Shown piece by piece: positions 1 to 5,999 of a DNA stretch of 8,893 bases. Position 1 is the first letter of the stretch, and each line of letters begins with the position of its first letter. The stretch comes from JBDSGC01 sp046594105 (GTDB taxonomy: Bacteria; Acidobacteriota; Thermoanaerobaculia; Gp7-AA8). The DNA is taken from the NCBI GenBank assembly GCA_046594105.1, contig JBKJQB010000224.1, forward strand, positions 1 to 8,893, written 5' to 3'. The notes beneath the pieces are model-generated. The model worked only from the letters and a program-made list of their open reading frames with translations, had not been told where the DNA came from and searched no databases. A program made the translations under genes and the position numbers.

Positions 1-154
1 TGGCATCGACAGGCGCGGCGCTCACGTCCGTGTTCCACCAGTTGTTGGGAGGAAACAGCGGGACAGGCACCCCGATCGGGCCACCCTGAGTCGCGGCGAG
101 GAGGCTCCCCGCTGAAAACAGGAAAGCCACCGCAATTGCCGATCGACTGAGCAT
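1..154 (-). CDS. Secreted protein of unknown function, N-terminal part only
   Basis: The minus strand reads open from an ATG at 154-152 to the window edge, giving the first 51 residues of a longer protein. It begins with a signal peptide: MLSRS, a hydrophobic stretch (AIAVAFLFSAGSLL), and a likely cleavage site after LAA at about residue 21. The mature part starts near TQGGPIGVPVPLFPPNNWWN and continues with TDVSAAPVDA. The proline-rich start followed by a PxNNxWN-type motif resembles the N-terminus of extracellular proteins of unknown function that I associate with acidobacteria and actinobacteria; this is from memory. No good Shine-Dalgarno sequence is visible (only GGGCCC upstream), but the signal peptide fixes the start well. 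The downstream part, and so the catalytic or binding domain if there is one, lies outside the window. It runs in the same direction as the next gene, 94 bp after that gene's stop, with a GC-rich palindromic element between them. Confidence 0.7.
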   Translation of the reverse strand, partial: MLSRSAIAVAFLFSAGSLLAATQGGPIGVPVPLFPPNNWWNTDVSAAPVDA

Positions 155-214
155 GGTGAGGGCCCATTGTACGCGGCGACTCGTAGACGCCCTCTTTTGC
201 TTCGAGTTTCGTAA

Positions 215-248
215 CGCCGGGCATCCTTGCCGGCCGTGCCTGCCGGCG
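215..248. repeat. GC-rich palindromic (REP-like) element
   Basis: Two overlapping hairpins share one arm. GCCGGG (216-221) and GCCGGC (229-234) flank the loop CATCCTT. GCCGGC (229-234) and GCCGGC (242-247) flank the loop CGTGCCT. The element lies directly after the stop codon of the minus-strand gene at 249-1559, where it could act as a transcript-end hairpin. A near match to the first hairpin, in the other orientation, is at 7773-7790. The GCCGGCCGT part recurs inside the tandem repeat at 4167-4276. That suggests a dispersed intergenic family. No T-run follows, so it is not a standard intrinsic terminator. Confidence 0.5.
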
Positions 249-1559
249 TCAGCGAATCGCCGGCCCCCACGTCTCGTCCTTCACCCTCCAACCGCCACGG
301 TAGCCTTCGAGCTTGAACGTTCCGTCGACGATCGTGCCGTCGGGGCGGGTACCTCGCATCACCACCACTGCGTTGTCTCCAATGGAGGTCCCCTGGACCA
401 GCGATGCTCTGGCCGGACGCGCTGCCTTCCACTCATCGAACTGGACCTTGTCGAGGTAGGTGCGGGTATGAGTGGCGGAGAGCTTGTGCAGCACGGTCCG
501 ATCCTCGTTCTGGATGCTCGCCAGCCATCGGTTGCAGAGCACCACTTCCGCGTCCGTCGCGGCGAGACTCTTGCGCGTGATCGGCGCTTCCGGGCGAACG
601 CTGTGGACCAGCGCGAGGAGTTGCCCGGTGCCCGGCTGTGGCGTCCGAGCCAGGAGGATAGCCATGGCCGCCCCGATGAGGACCAGGCCAAAAACCGTCC
701 CCCCGACCAGTGAAGCGATTCCCTGACCGAGGCCCTCCGATCGGAGAAGGGCAGCACTCTGCTGCGCGTCCCCCTTGACCAGCTTGTTCAGTGCTTTGGA
801 AAGATCGGAGACGATGCCGCCCTTCGCCGCTGAATAGACTCCGGTGGCACAGACCTGCTCGCCCGAAACGATGATCTCCTCGGTCAACGTGCTGTCGCTG
901 ATGTCGTAGGACTTGTCCACCATCTGCCAGTCTTTGCGAACGCTTCCGTCGTCGTCGGCGATGCGCTCTTTGACGGCCCCCCAGACCTTCCCCAGTGCGG
1001 CGAAGCCCTGCATGTCTTCGAACGGGGTGGCCGCGATGTAGGCGCGTGCGTTTGCGAGCTCCATCTCGCCGTCCAGCGTCTCCGAGTCGAATCCTTCCAG
1101 CTCCGGAAATCCGAGGAGCTTGATCGAGCGGTTCGAACCGTCAATGACCGATGGGGTGAGGGCGAAGCCAGCGAACGCTTTCGGGTTGTCACCGCTGTTT
1201 CCGGTCGACGATCGCGAGACTTCGTATTGATACAGAAGGCAGGCGCGCTGACTGAACGGCGCGCGCAGTGCAGGGCCGGTGGCGCGGATTCTCCCGACGA
1301 CGGTGATCAGTTTCCCGTCCTCGGGCGCGCCGGCACCTGGTCGCATGTCGGTGGTGAACGAGTCTTCGCCCATGCCGCTGGCGCCACGCCAGGCTTTAAA
1401 GGCGCCCTGGATTCCGCCCACGATCATCAGGCTGCCGAAGCCGCAGACGAGCGATCCGGCGATGGCCTCCTGCGGCGGAAACCAGAGATGGAACAGCGCG
1501 TACCAGACGGCCCCGAGGCCAGCGATCATCAGCAGTGATTTCGCACAACCAGTCTTCAT
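249..1559 (-). CDS. Membrane protein with GIDE-like domain and C-terminal NTF2-like region
   Basis: This is a 436-residue membrane protein. Two hydrophobic segments at about residues 8-26 and 33-53 are followed by a soluble region of about 230 residues, a third helix at about 280-304 (GIASLVGGTVFGLVLIGAAM) and a C-terminal domain of about 130 residues. The stretch around 84-114 (ITVVGRIRATGPALRAPFSQ, then ACLLYQYEV) matches the pattern of GIDE domains: a small beta segment with 'G.....PL.APFS.R.C..Y...V'. GIDE is the non-RING part of mitochondrial MUL1/MAPL-type E3 ligases, also found in bacteria, where its role is unclear. I see no RING cysteine/histidine set here, so ligase activity is not implied. 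The C-terminus (TFKLEGYRGGWRVKDETW at 414-431) resembles the last strands of NTF2-like/DUF4878-type domains. The start is supported by AGAAGG about 8 nt upstream of the ATG. The gene is divergent from the kinase gene, which starts about 350 bp away. Domain calls are by pattern only; an alternative is a membrane protein of unknown fold. Confidence 0.75.
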   Translation of the reverse strand: MKTGCAKSLLMIAGLGAVWYALFHLWFPPQEAIAGSLVCGFGSLMIVGGIQGAFKAWRGASGMGEDSFTTDMRPGAGAPEDGKLITVVGRIRATGPALRAPFSQRACLLYQYEVSRSSTGNSGDNPKAFAGFALTPSVIDGSNRSIKLLGFPELEGFDSETLDGEMELANARAYIAATPFEDMQGFAALGKVWGAVKERIADDDGSVRKDWQMVDKSYDISDSTLTEEIIVSGEQVCATGVYSAAKGGIVSDLSKALNKLVKGDAQQSAALLRSEGLGQGIASLVGGTVFGLVLIGAAMAILLARTPQPGTGQLLALVHSVRPEAPITRKSLAATDAEVVLCNRWLASIQNEDRTVLHKLSATHTRTYLDKVQFDEWKAARPARASLVQGTSIGDNAVVVMRGTRPDGTIVDGTFKLEGYRGGWRVKDETWGPAIR

Positions 1560-1646
1560 GTCAGCGCCTTCTTTCGGATGATGGGCGGTGGCTCGAGTCG
1601 AGGTGGCTCGGGCTGGTCCGCTTCATTCGTCTCAGGGATTCAGCGA

Positions 1647-1654
1647 ACTATAGT
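1647..1654. promoter_or_regulatory. Palindromic ACTATAGT, possible shared -10 for both directions
   Basis: The 8-bp sequence ACTATAGT is its own reverse complement, so a TATAGT hexamer is presented on each strand. It lies in the divergent region, about 90 bp upstream of the start of the GIDE-like gene on the minus strand and just before the deacetylase remnant on the plus strand. I see no good -35 match on either side (TTCGTC on the plus strand at 17 bp spacing), so this is weak. Confidence 0.25.
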
Positions 1655-1661
1655 AGGGGCC

Positions 1662-1786
1662 ATGCTCGCTGCGCTGCTTTTCAGTGGGGCCATGGCGCTG
1701 ACCTTTGATGACATCCCCGGCGCGGCCGTTCCCGCCCGCGATCGGTGCTCTGCGGTGGCCCTCGGGCAGTGGAACGCAAAGCTGTT
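1662..1786 (+). pseudogene. Remnant of a polysaccharide deacetylase gene (N-terminus only)
   Basis: From the ATG at 1662 this frame reads a short hydrophobic leader (MLAALLFSGAMA), then LTFDDIPGAAVP, RDRCSAV and WNAKLL. The TFDD sequence (residues 14-17) in this setting is motif 1 of the NodB-type polysaccharide deacetylase fold, where the Asp residues serve as catalytic base and metal ligand. The following 'RC....L..WNAKLL' fits the first helix of secreted deacetylases of this family. After about position 1786 the similarity stops, and the later NodB motifs (HxxxH and beyond) are absent. The frame stays open to 2051 but runs through the kinase start in the wrong frame, so it cannot encode a working enzyme. 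Codon third positions are GC-rich up to about 1800, as in real genes nearby. An in-frame ATG at 1578 also exists. Most likely a deletion removed the body of the gene and left its 5' end in front of the kinase. A chance match is possible. Confidence 0.45.
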
Positions 1787-1826
1787 GGTGTCCTCCGACT
1801 TCATCGCTCCTGCCTCGGAATTACTG

Positions 1827-1855
1827 TTGGACGGCGCATCATCCAAGGCTAGGAT
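1827..1855 (+). promoter_or_regulatory. Candidate sigma-70-type promoter of the kinase gene
   Basis: TTGGAC at 1827-1832 and TAGGAT at 1850-1855 are separated by 17 bp. The -10 matches TATAAT at four of six positions; the -35 keeps the TTG. Transcription would start near 1862, giving a leader of about 50 nt that carries the Shine-Dalgarno sequence at 1899-1903. An inverted pair, TTGGA (1827-1831) and TCCAA (1842-1846), overlaps the promoter and could be an operator half-site pair. This is prediction by eye only. Confidence 0.35.
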
Positions 1856-1911
1856 GTGCGCTCACCAGCAGCTCGTCGCAGCACCGCACTGGTTCCTTGG
1901 AGGTTCCGCGG

Positions 1912-4116
1912 ATGATCGGTCGCACGGTTTCTCATTACACGATCACCTCCCAGCTCGGGTCGGGTGGCATGGGCGTGGTCTACGAAGCCGAGGACATCAA
2001 TCTGGGGCGTCATGTGGCCCTCAAGTTTCTTCCTCCGGAGCTGGCGCGTGACGCGTCGCTGCTGCAGCGTTTTCAGCGCGAAGCGCGCGCGGCCTCGTCG
2101 CTGAATCATCCCAACATCTGCACCATTCACGGGATCGAGCATTTCGAATCGGAACAGTTCATCGTGATGGAGCTGCTGGATGGAGAGTCGATGGCCGACC
2201 GGCTTGGTCGCGGTCCGCTCGATCTCGATTCAGTGCTCGCGCTGGGCACGCAGATCGCGGACGCGCTCGAATCGGCGCACTCCAAGGGGATCATTCATCG
2301 CGACCTCAAGCCGGCCAATCTGTTCATCACCTCGCGGGGGCAGGCCAAAGTCCTCGATTTCGGTCTGGCCAAGATCGACCGGCGGGAGGGTGCAGGCGAG
2401 CCGTCGATGAAGACGGCGGTGCGCGATGAGCTCACGGCGGCGGGAGCGACGGTGGGAACGGTTTCCTACATGTCGCCTGAGCAGACCCGTGGACAGGTGA
2501 CGGACGCCCGCACCGACCTCTTTTCTCTGGGTACCGTGCTCTATCAGATGGCCACCGGTGTCCTGCCGTTCCAGGGAGAGACCTCGGCCGTCGTTTCGGA
2601 AGCGATCCTGAACCGGGATCCCGCGCCGGTGACGCAGCTCAATCCATCCCTCCCGGCGGAGCTCAACCGGATTTTCGGGCAGGCCCTGGAGAAAGACCGG
2701 GAGCTTCGATTCCAGAGCGCCACGGAATTGAAGACCGCTCTGAAAAGGCTCAAGCGCGATCTGGAATCGGGCGGTACACGGGCCGGTCACGCCAGCGGTG
2801 GACGTGTCGCCACCGGCGCAGCGCATCGCGACCAGTCCATCGCCGTTCTCTACTTTGAGAATCTCAGCGGAGTGAAAGACGACGAGTACCTGCGCGATGG
2901 AATCACCGAGGACATCACCACCGAGCTGTCGAAAATCACCGGCCTGAAAACGTTCTCGCGAGCGGTGGTGCTGGCTTATCGCGACAAGCCGGTAACTGCG
3001 GGGCAGGTGGGAAACGAGCTGGGGGCATCGTACGTCCTGGCCGGGAGTCTCCGGCGGGCCGGCAACCGCTTGCGGATCAACGCGCAACTGGTCGACGCGG
3101 CGACGGACTTCCCGCTCTGGTCGGAGCGATACGACCGGGAGATGAAAGACGTCTTTGAGGTGCAGGACGAGATCGCGCAGAAGATTGCCGCGGCGCTGCG
3201 GATCACCCTCACTCCCCAGGAGCAGCAGGCGCTTTCGGCCAAGCCGACTGAAAACCTGCAGGCCTACGACCTCTATCTTCGCGCACGGAACTACGCACGC
3301 CGGGTGGGTCGGCAGGACATGCTTTTCTCGCTGCAGATGTACGAAAACGCCGTGGCTCTCGATCCGGACTTCGCACTGGCCCATGCCGGCCTGGCCAACG
3401 TATGCGCTCAGTACTACTACCACTTCGAGCGGCAGCAGCAATGGATCGATCGAGCCATCGCGGCGACGAAGAAGGCCAGCGCGAACGGTCTCGATGCGCC
3501 GGAGATTCAGGCCGCAGGGGCCTGGGTTCTCTTCGCGGAGGGACGATACGACGAGGCCATCGAGAAAATCCGGAAAGCGCTTTCGAAGAACCCCGACATC
3601 GACGGCGGTTACTACCTCCTGGGGCGGGCGCTATTTTCGGCCGGCCGCTATCAGGAGGTGGTCGACATCATGGAAGTGGCTCTGGCCCACGCGGGCGAGA
3701 ACTACAACACCACCGTTCCCATCCACAACTCTCTCGGGGCGCTGGGAAAGAAAGATGCGCTGCACAACTATCTGCATCGGGAGATCGAGATCTACGAGAC
3801 GCATTTGAAAGCTGTCCCCGAGGATGCCCGGGCCCGGGTGCTGCTCGCAGGCGACTATGCCGCGCTGGGACGCTTCGAGGACGCACAGCGCGAGGCCAGC
3901 CTGGCCATGGTCCTGCGGCCCGACGACTCGATGATCCTCTACAACACCGCCTGTGTGTTCTGCGCCATGAACAAGAAAGGGGAGGCCATGATCGCCATCA
4001 AGAAGGCGTGGGAATCGGGCTACCGCGACTCGACCTGGACGCGCCAGGACCCCGACCTTGCGATCCTGCTTGGCGATCCCGAATTCGACAGGCTCTATCC
4101 GCCGGTCACTGAATAG
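1912..4116 (+). CDS. Serine/threonine protein kinase with TolB-like domain and TPR repeats
   Basis: This is a 734-residue Hanks-type kinase fused to a signalling or scaffold tail. The kinase domain spans about residues 9-283: glycine loop GSGGMG (16-21), ATP-binding VALK with Lys38, a likely helix-C Glu57, HRDLKPAN (129-136) with catalytic Asp131, DFG with Asp149, the activation-segment end SPE (188-190) and DLFSLG (202-207). All key residues are present, so it should be active. A Gly/Arg/Ala-rich linker (about 284-308) leads to a TolB-like domain (about 309-430) starting SIAVLYFENLS, with YLRDGITEDITTELS and YVLAGSLRRAGNRLRINAQL, as found in adenylate cyclase-type proteins. TPR-like helical repeats fill about 445-720. 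I see no transmembrane helix or PASTA repeats, so the protein is probably cytoplasmic. The start at 1912 is chosen because MIGRTVSHYTI is the usual start of this kinase type and GGAGG lies 8 nt upstream. An in-frame ATG at 1705 would add 69 non-conserved residues. Its substrates are unknown. Confidence 0.93.
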   Translation: MIGRTVSHYTITSQLGSGGMGVVYEAEDINLGRHVALKFLPPELARDASLLQRFQREARAASSLNHPNICTIHGIEHFESEQFIVMELLDGESMADRLGRGPLDLDSVLALGTQIADALESAHSKGIIHRDLKPANLFITSRGQAKVLDFGLAKIDRREGAGEPSMKTAVRDELTAAGATVGTVSYMSPEQTRGQVTDARTDLFSLGTVLYQMATGVLPFQGETSAVVSEAILNRDPAPVTQLNPSLPAELNRIFGQALEKDRELRFQSATELKTALKRLKRDLESGGTRAGHASGGRVATGAAHRDQSIAVLYFENLSGVKDDEYLRDGITEDITTELSKITGLKTFSRAVVLAYRDKPVTAGQVGNELGASYVLAGSLRRAGNRLRINAQLVDAATDFPLWSERYDREMKDVFEVQDEIAQKIAAALRITLTPQEQQALSAKPTENLQAYDLYLRARNYARRVGRQDMLFSLQMYENAVALDPDFALAHAGLANVCAQYYYHFERQQQWIDRAIAATKKASANGLDAPEIQAAGAWVLFAEGRYDEAIEKIRKALSKNPDIDGGYYLLGRALFSAGRYQEVVDIMEVALAHAGENYNTTVPIHNSLGALGKKDALHNYLHREIEIYETHLKAVPEDARARVLLAGDYAALGRFEDAQREASLAMVLRPDDSMILYNTACVFCAMNKKGEAMIAIKKAWESGYRDSTWTRQDPDLAILLGDPEFDRLYPPVTE

Positions 4117-4136
4117 CGCGCGTCGGAAACGGGGAA

Positions 4137-4153
4137 CAGGCCTGGCCGGCCTG
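4137..4153. repeat. Short GC hairpin after the kinase gene
   Basis: CAGGCC (4137-4142) and GGCCTG (4148-4153) pair around a 5-nt loop, 20 bp after the kinase stop codon. This could help end the kinase transcript, but there is no T-run, so it is at best a weak or factor-assisted terminator. Confidence 0.3.
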
Positions 4154-4166
4154 CGCGGCAGAACGT

Positions 4167-4276
4167 CTTGGAGCGTGATCTTGGCGGAGCCTTGGGCAAC
4201 CAGCGCCGCCGGCCGTGCCGGCTTGGAGCGTGATCTTGGCGGAGCCTTGGGCAACCAGCGCCGCCGGCCGTGCCGG
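4167..4276. repeat. Perfect 55-bp tandem duplication
   Basis: Positions 4167-4221 and 4222-4276 are identical over 55 bp. Each unit begins CTTGGAGCGTGATCTTGG and ends GCCGCCGGCCGTGCCGG. With the next base, each copy ends in the hairpin GCCGGC-CGT-GCCGGC (4208-4222 and 4263-4277). The array fills the spacer between two convergent genes (kinase stop at 4116, amidohydrolase stop at 4284), so it could serve as a transcript-end structure for both. The absence of any mismatch indicates a recent duplication. No coding sequence is apparent in the repeat. Confidence 0.9.
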
Positions 4277-4283
4277 CGCGGCC

Positions 4284-5636
4284 TCACCTCGTCCACCGTC
4301 CGTTGGGCATCCGCACCGGGCCGGGATGGAAGAACTTTTCCGGTGTCATGACGCCGTCGCGCTTGAAGACCATTCCGTTCTTCATCACGAACTGCACGTT
4401 GCGCAGGGTGTCGATGTCGGCCAGCGGATCGCCGGCAACGGCGATCAGATCGGCGTAGAAGCCGGGCTTGATGGGGCCGCGCTCCTTGATGATGTCCGCG
4501 GCCTTGTAGCCGTTGATGGTCATGGCCCGCAGGGTGTCGGCGGCGGGGATGTGCGCTGCGTTCCAGGTGTCGAGAAACTGGATGGACATGTCGCCGCGCG
4601 ACAGCCACTCGCCAGTCTTCTCATCCTTCATGCGGTCGTTCCAGTAGTCGAAATCGGTGGAGAAGGTCAGGGGCACCTTCTTTTCCCACGCGTCGTGCAG
4701 CTTCTCCACGATGACCTTGAACCCCGCCTCGGTTCCGCGGTACTTCGTCAGCGGCGTGTCGGTGCCTGCCAGAAAGATCCCCTTCTCCGCCATCTGCTTG
4801 TGGTGCTCCGGCGTCAACGCGTTGCCGTGCGCGATGATGTAGATCCCGGCGTCGATGGCCCGCTGCGCACCCTCCGCGGTCTGCACGTGACCCTCCACTT
4901 TGCAACCGCCCTTCGCTGCCTCGGAAATGGCCAGCTTGATGTCCTCCACCGAGTAGCCCCACGGCTTGCAGTCGATGCACAGCTTGATGGTGCGAGCGCC
5001 GAACAGCATGTTCTCCCGCACCGCCCGAACGATCTCATCGTGACTGTTCGCGTCGATGTACTCCGGGAACTCGATGTTGTGCTGCTTGTACATCTCCGGC
5101 GTCGGCCAGAGCTGTCCGCCGGTGGAACCGATCATGGGGCCGGAGGGGATCACGGTCGGTCCAGGCAGCCATCCCTGCTCGATGGCCTGGCGCAGCGCGC
5201 AGTCTGCGTAAAGCGCGTTGTTGCCGACGTCGCGGATCACCGTGAAGCCGGAATTGAGCAGCTGCATGGCGTTGGAGGCCGCCTGGATCGCCCGCAGCGG
5301 CGAAGACTCCATCACGTAGGTCAGGTAGTAGTAGTTGTTCTCCGGCTGCTCCTTGTACGTGATCGCGGTGTGAGTGTGTGCGTCGACCAGTCCTGGCAGG
5401 ACAGTGAGCTTCGAGAGGTCGATCACTTTCGCACCGGGGGGGATGGCCAGGTTCGCTCCCACCGCTTTGATCTTCTCCCCTTCGATCAGGATCACCTGAT
5501 TTGTGGCTGACGTTCCGCTGTCGGGATCGACGAGGCGCCCCGCCTTGATCGCGGTGATGGTGAGGCCGTCGGCGTGGACAATCCCCGCTACGAGGAAAAG
5601 AAACAGGACACTCAGGACGCGGCAGTGCTTGATCAT
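4284..5636 (-). CDS. Secreted amidohydrolase (imidazolonepropionase-like, metal-dependent)
   Basis: This is a 450-residue metal-dependent hydrolase of the amidohydrolase superfamily with a signal peptide (MIKHCRVLSVLFLFLVAGIVHA, cut before DG), so it should act in the periplasm or outside the cell. The beta-sandwich start (about 26-80) is followed by the TIM-barrel motif DAHTH with metal ligands His87 and His89. Other expected residues are a likely bridging Lys218 in GARTIKL, His250 in VEGHVQTAEGAQRAIDAG, His270 in IIAHG, and the catalytic Asp328 in STDFD. A typical C-terminal segment follows (DIIKERGPIKPGFYADLIAVAGDPLADI), where the chain returns to the sandwich. The set is complete, so it is probably active. 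This subgroup includes peptidase-type (Xaa-Pro or cyclic amide) enzymes; the real substrate cannot be read from sequence. GAGGAG lies about 8 nt upstream of the ATG and supports this start. It ends convergent to the kinase gene. A small frame lies 50 bp upstream on the same strand. Confidence 0.92.
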   Translation of the reverse strand: MIKHCRVLSVLFLFLVAGIVHADGLTITAIKAGRLVDPDSGTSATNQVILIEGEKIKAVGANLAIPPGAKVIDLSKLTVLPGLVDAHTHTAITYKEQPENNYYYLTYVMESSPLRAIQAASNAMQLLNSGFTVIRDVGNNALYADCALRQAIEQGWLPGPTVIPSGPMIGSTGGQLWPTPEMYKQHNIEFPEYIDANSHDEIVRAVRENMLFGARTIKLCIDCKPWGYSVEDIKLAISEAAKGGCKVEGHVQTAEGAQRAIDAGIYIIAHGNALTPEHHKQMAEKGIFLAGTDTPLTKYRGTEAGFKVIVEKLHDAWEKKVPLTFSTDFDYWNDRMKDEKTGEWLSRGDMSIQFLDTWNAAHIPAADTLRAMTINGYKAADIIKERGPIKPGFYADLIAVAGDPLADIDTLRNVQFVMKNGMVFKRDGVMTPEKFFHPGPVRMPNGRWTR

Positions 5637-5686
5637 TGATGACTCTCCTCAGCCACGTAGCCTAATGCACATGGGACGGCGCGACC

Positions 5687-5887
5687 TCACCGGGGGAGGA
5701 GCTGATTCCAGTCACGGGCGGCAGACAGGGACTTTGGGCTCGCAGTCACGCGATGCACGACGGTCTTCGATGCGGAGGCGATCTCGGAGTCGATCTTCGG
5801 TGCCCATGGCAGCTTCGTCTTCATCAGCTCGAGAAACTTGCTCTCGCCTGGCGCCAGCGTGAAGCCGGCCCCCCCGGCCACCACCAT
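5687..5887 (-). CDS. Small ORF of unknown function, or 3' remnant of a lost gene
   Basis: I do not recognise this protein. From the ATG at 5887-5885 it reads 66 residues: MVVAGGAGFTLAPGESKFLE, then LMKTKLPWAPKIDSEI, ASASKTVVHRV, and ends WNQLLPR with TGA. About four fifths of its codons end in G or C, as in the real genes here. An in-frame upstream ATG at 5935 would add 16 residues, but those codons are not GC-rich at the third position and look non-coding. Neither start has a clear Shine-Dalgarno sequence. The abrupt loss of coding character upstream of 5887 could mean this is the 3' end of a truncated gene. It has no signal peptide or membrane segment. The stop is 50 bp before the amidohydrolase start on the same strand, so the two may be co-transcribed. 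Confidence 0.4.
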   Translation of the reverse strand: MVVAGGAGFTLAPGESKFLELMKTKLPWAPKIDSEIASASKTVVHRVTASPKSLSAARDWNQLLPR

Positions 5888-5953
5888 ATCGATGGAAGTC
5901 TGTCGGCATTGCACGATTCCGATTGTGGATATCATGCCCTGCGCAGGACGGGG

Positions 5954-5971
5954 GGGGCGCGAGCCCCTTTT
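5954..5971 (+). terminator. Terminator-like hairpin in the leader of the TPR gene
   Basis: GGGGC (5954-5958) and GCCCC (5963-5967) pair around a GCGA loop (a GNRA tetraloop), followed directly by TTTT (5968-5971). The 8-G run (5950-5957) would allow a few extra G-U pairs with the T-run. It lies 28 bp before the GTG start of the TPR gene on the same strand. It could be an attenuator or stop read-through into that gene. The stem is short and the T-run minimal, so confidence is low. Confidence 0.35.
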
Positions 5972-5999
5972 AACCCGCTCACTGCCTGGAGGGACTGAC

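Noticed and set aside
22..432. Open frame of 136 codons on the minus strand overlapping the first two genes
   Set aside because: It overlaps the 5' end of the signal-peptide gene and the 3' end of the GIDE-like gene in another frame and is very Arg-rich, as expected for a shadow.
1705..1911. Upstream ATG extension of the kinase
   Set aside because: The added 69 residues are Ser/Pro-rich and unlike any kinase start. The ATG at 1912 has GGAGG at good spacing and begins with the usual MIGRTVSHY.
2230..3441. Long open frame (403 codons) on the minus strand inside the kinase gene
   Set aside because: It is antisense to a gene with a full set of kinase motifs, and its product is Arg/His-rich without recognisable motifs. 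Such frames are common opposite GC-rich genes.
4167..4276. CRISPR array
   Set aside because: There are only two adjoining identical units with no spacers between them, so it is a tandem duplication.
4215..5510. Long open frame (431 codons) on the plus strand opposite the amidohydrolase
   Set aside because: The minus-strand frame encodes a complete amidohydrolase with all metal ligands. The plus frame is a low-complexity His/Arg/Val/Asp-rich shadow and begins inside the tandem repeat.
5838..5999. Upstream ATG extension of the TPR protein
   Set aside because: It would place a signal peptide 54 residues inside the protein. The GTG at 6000 has a strong ribosome site and puts the signal peptide at the N-terminus.
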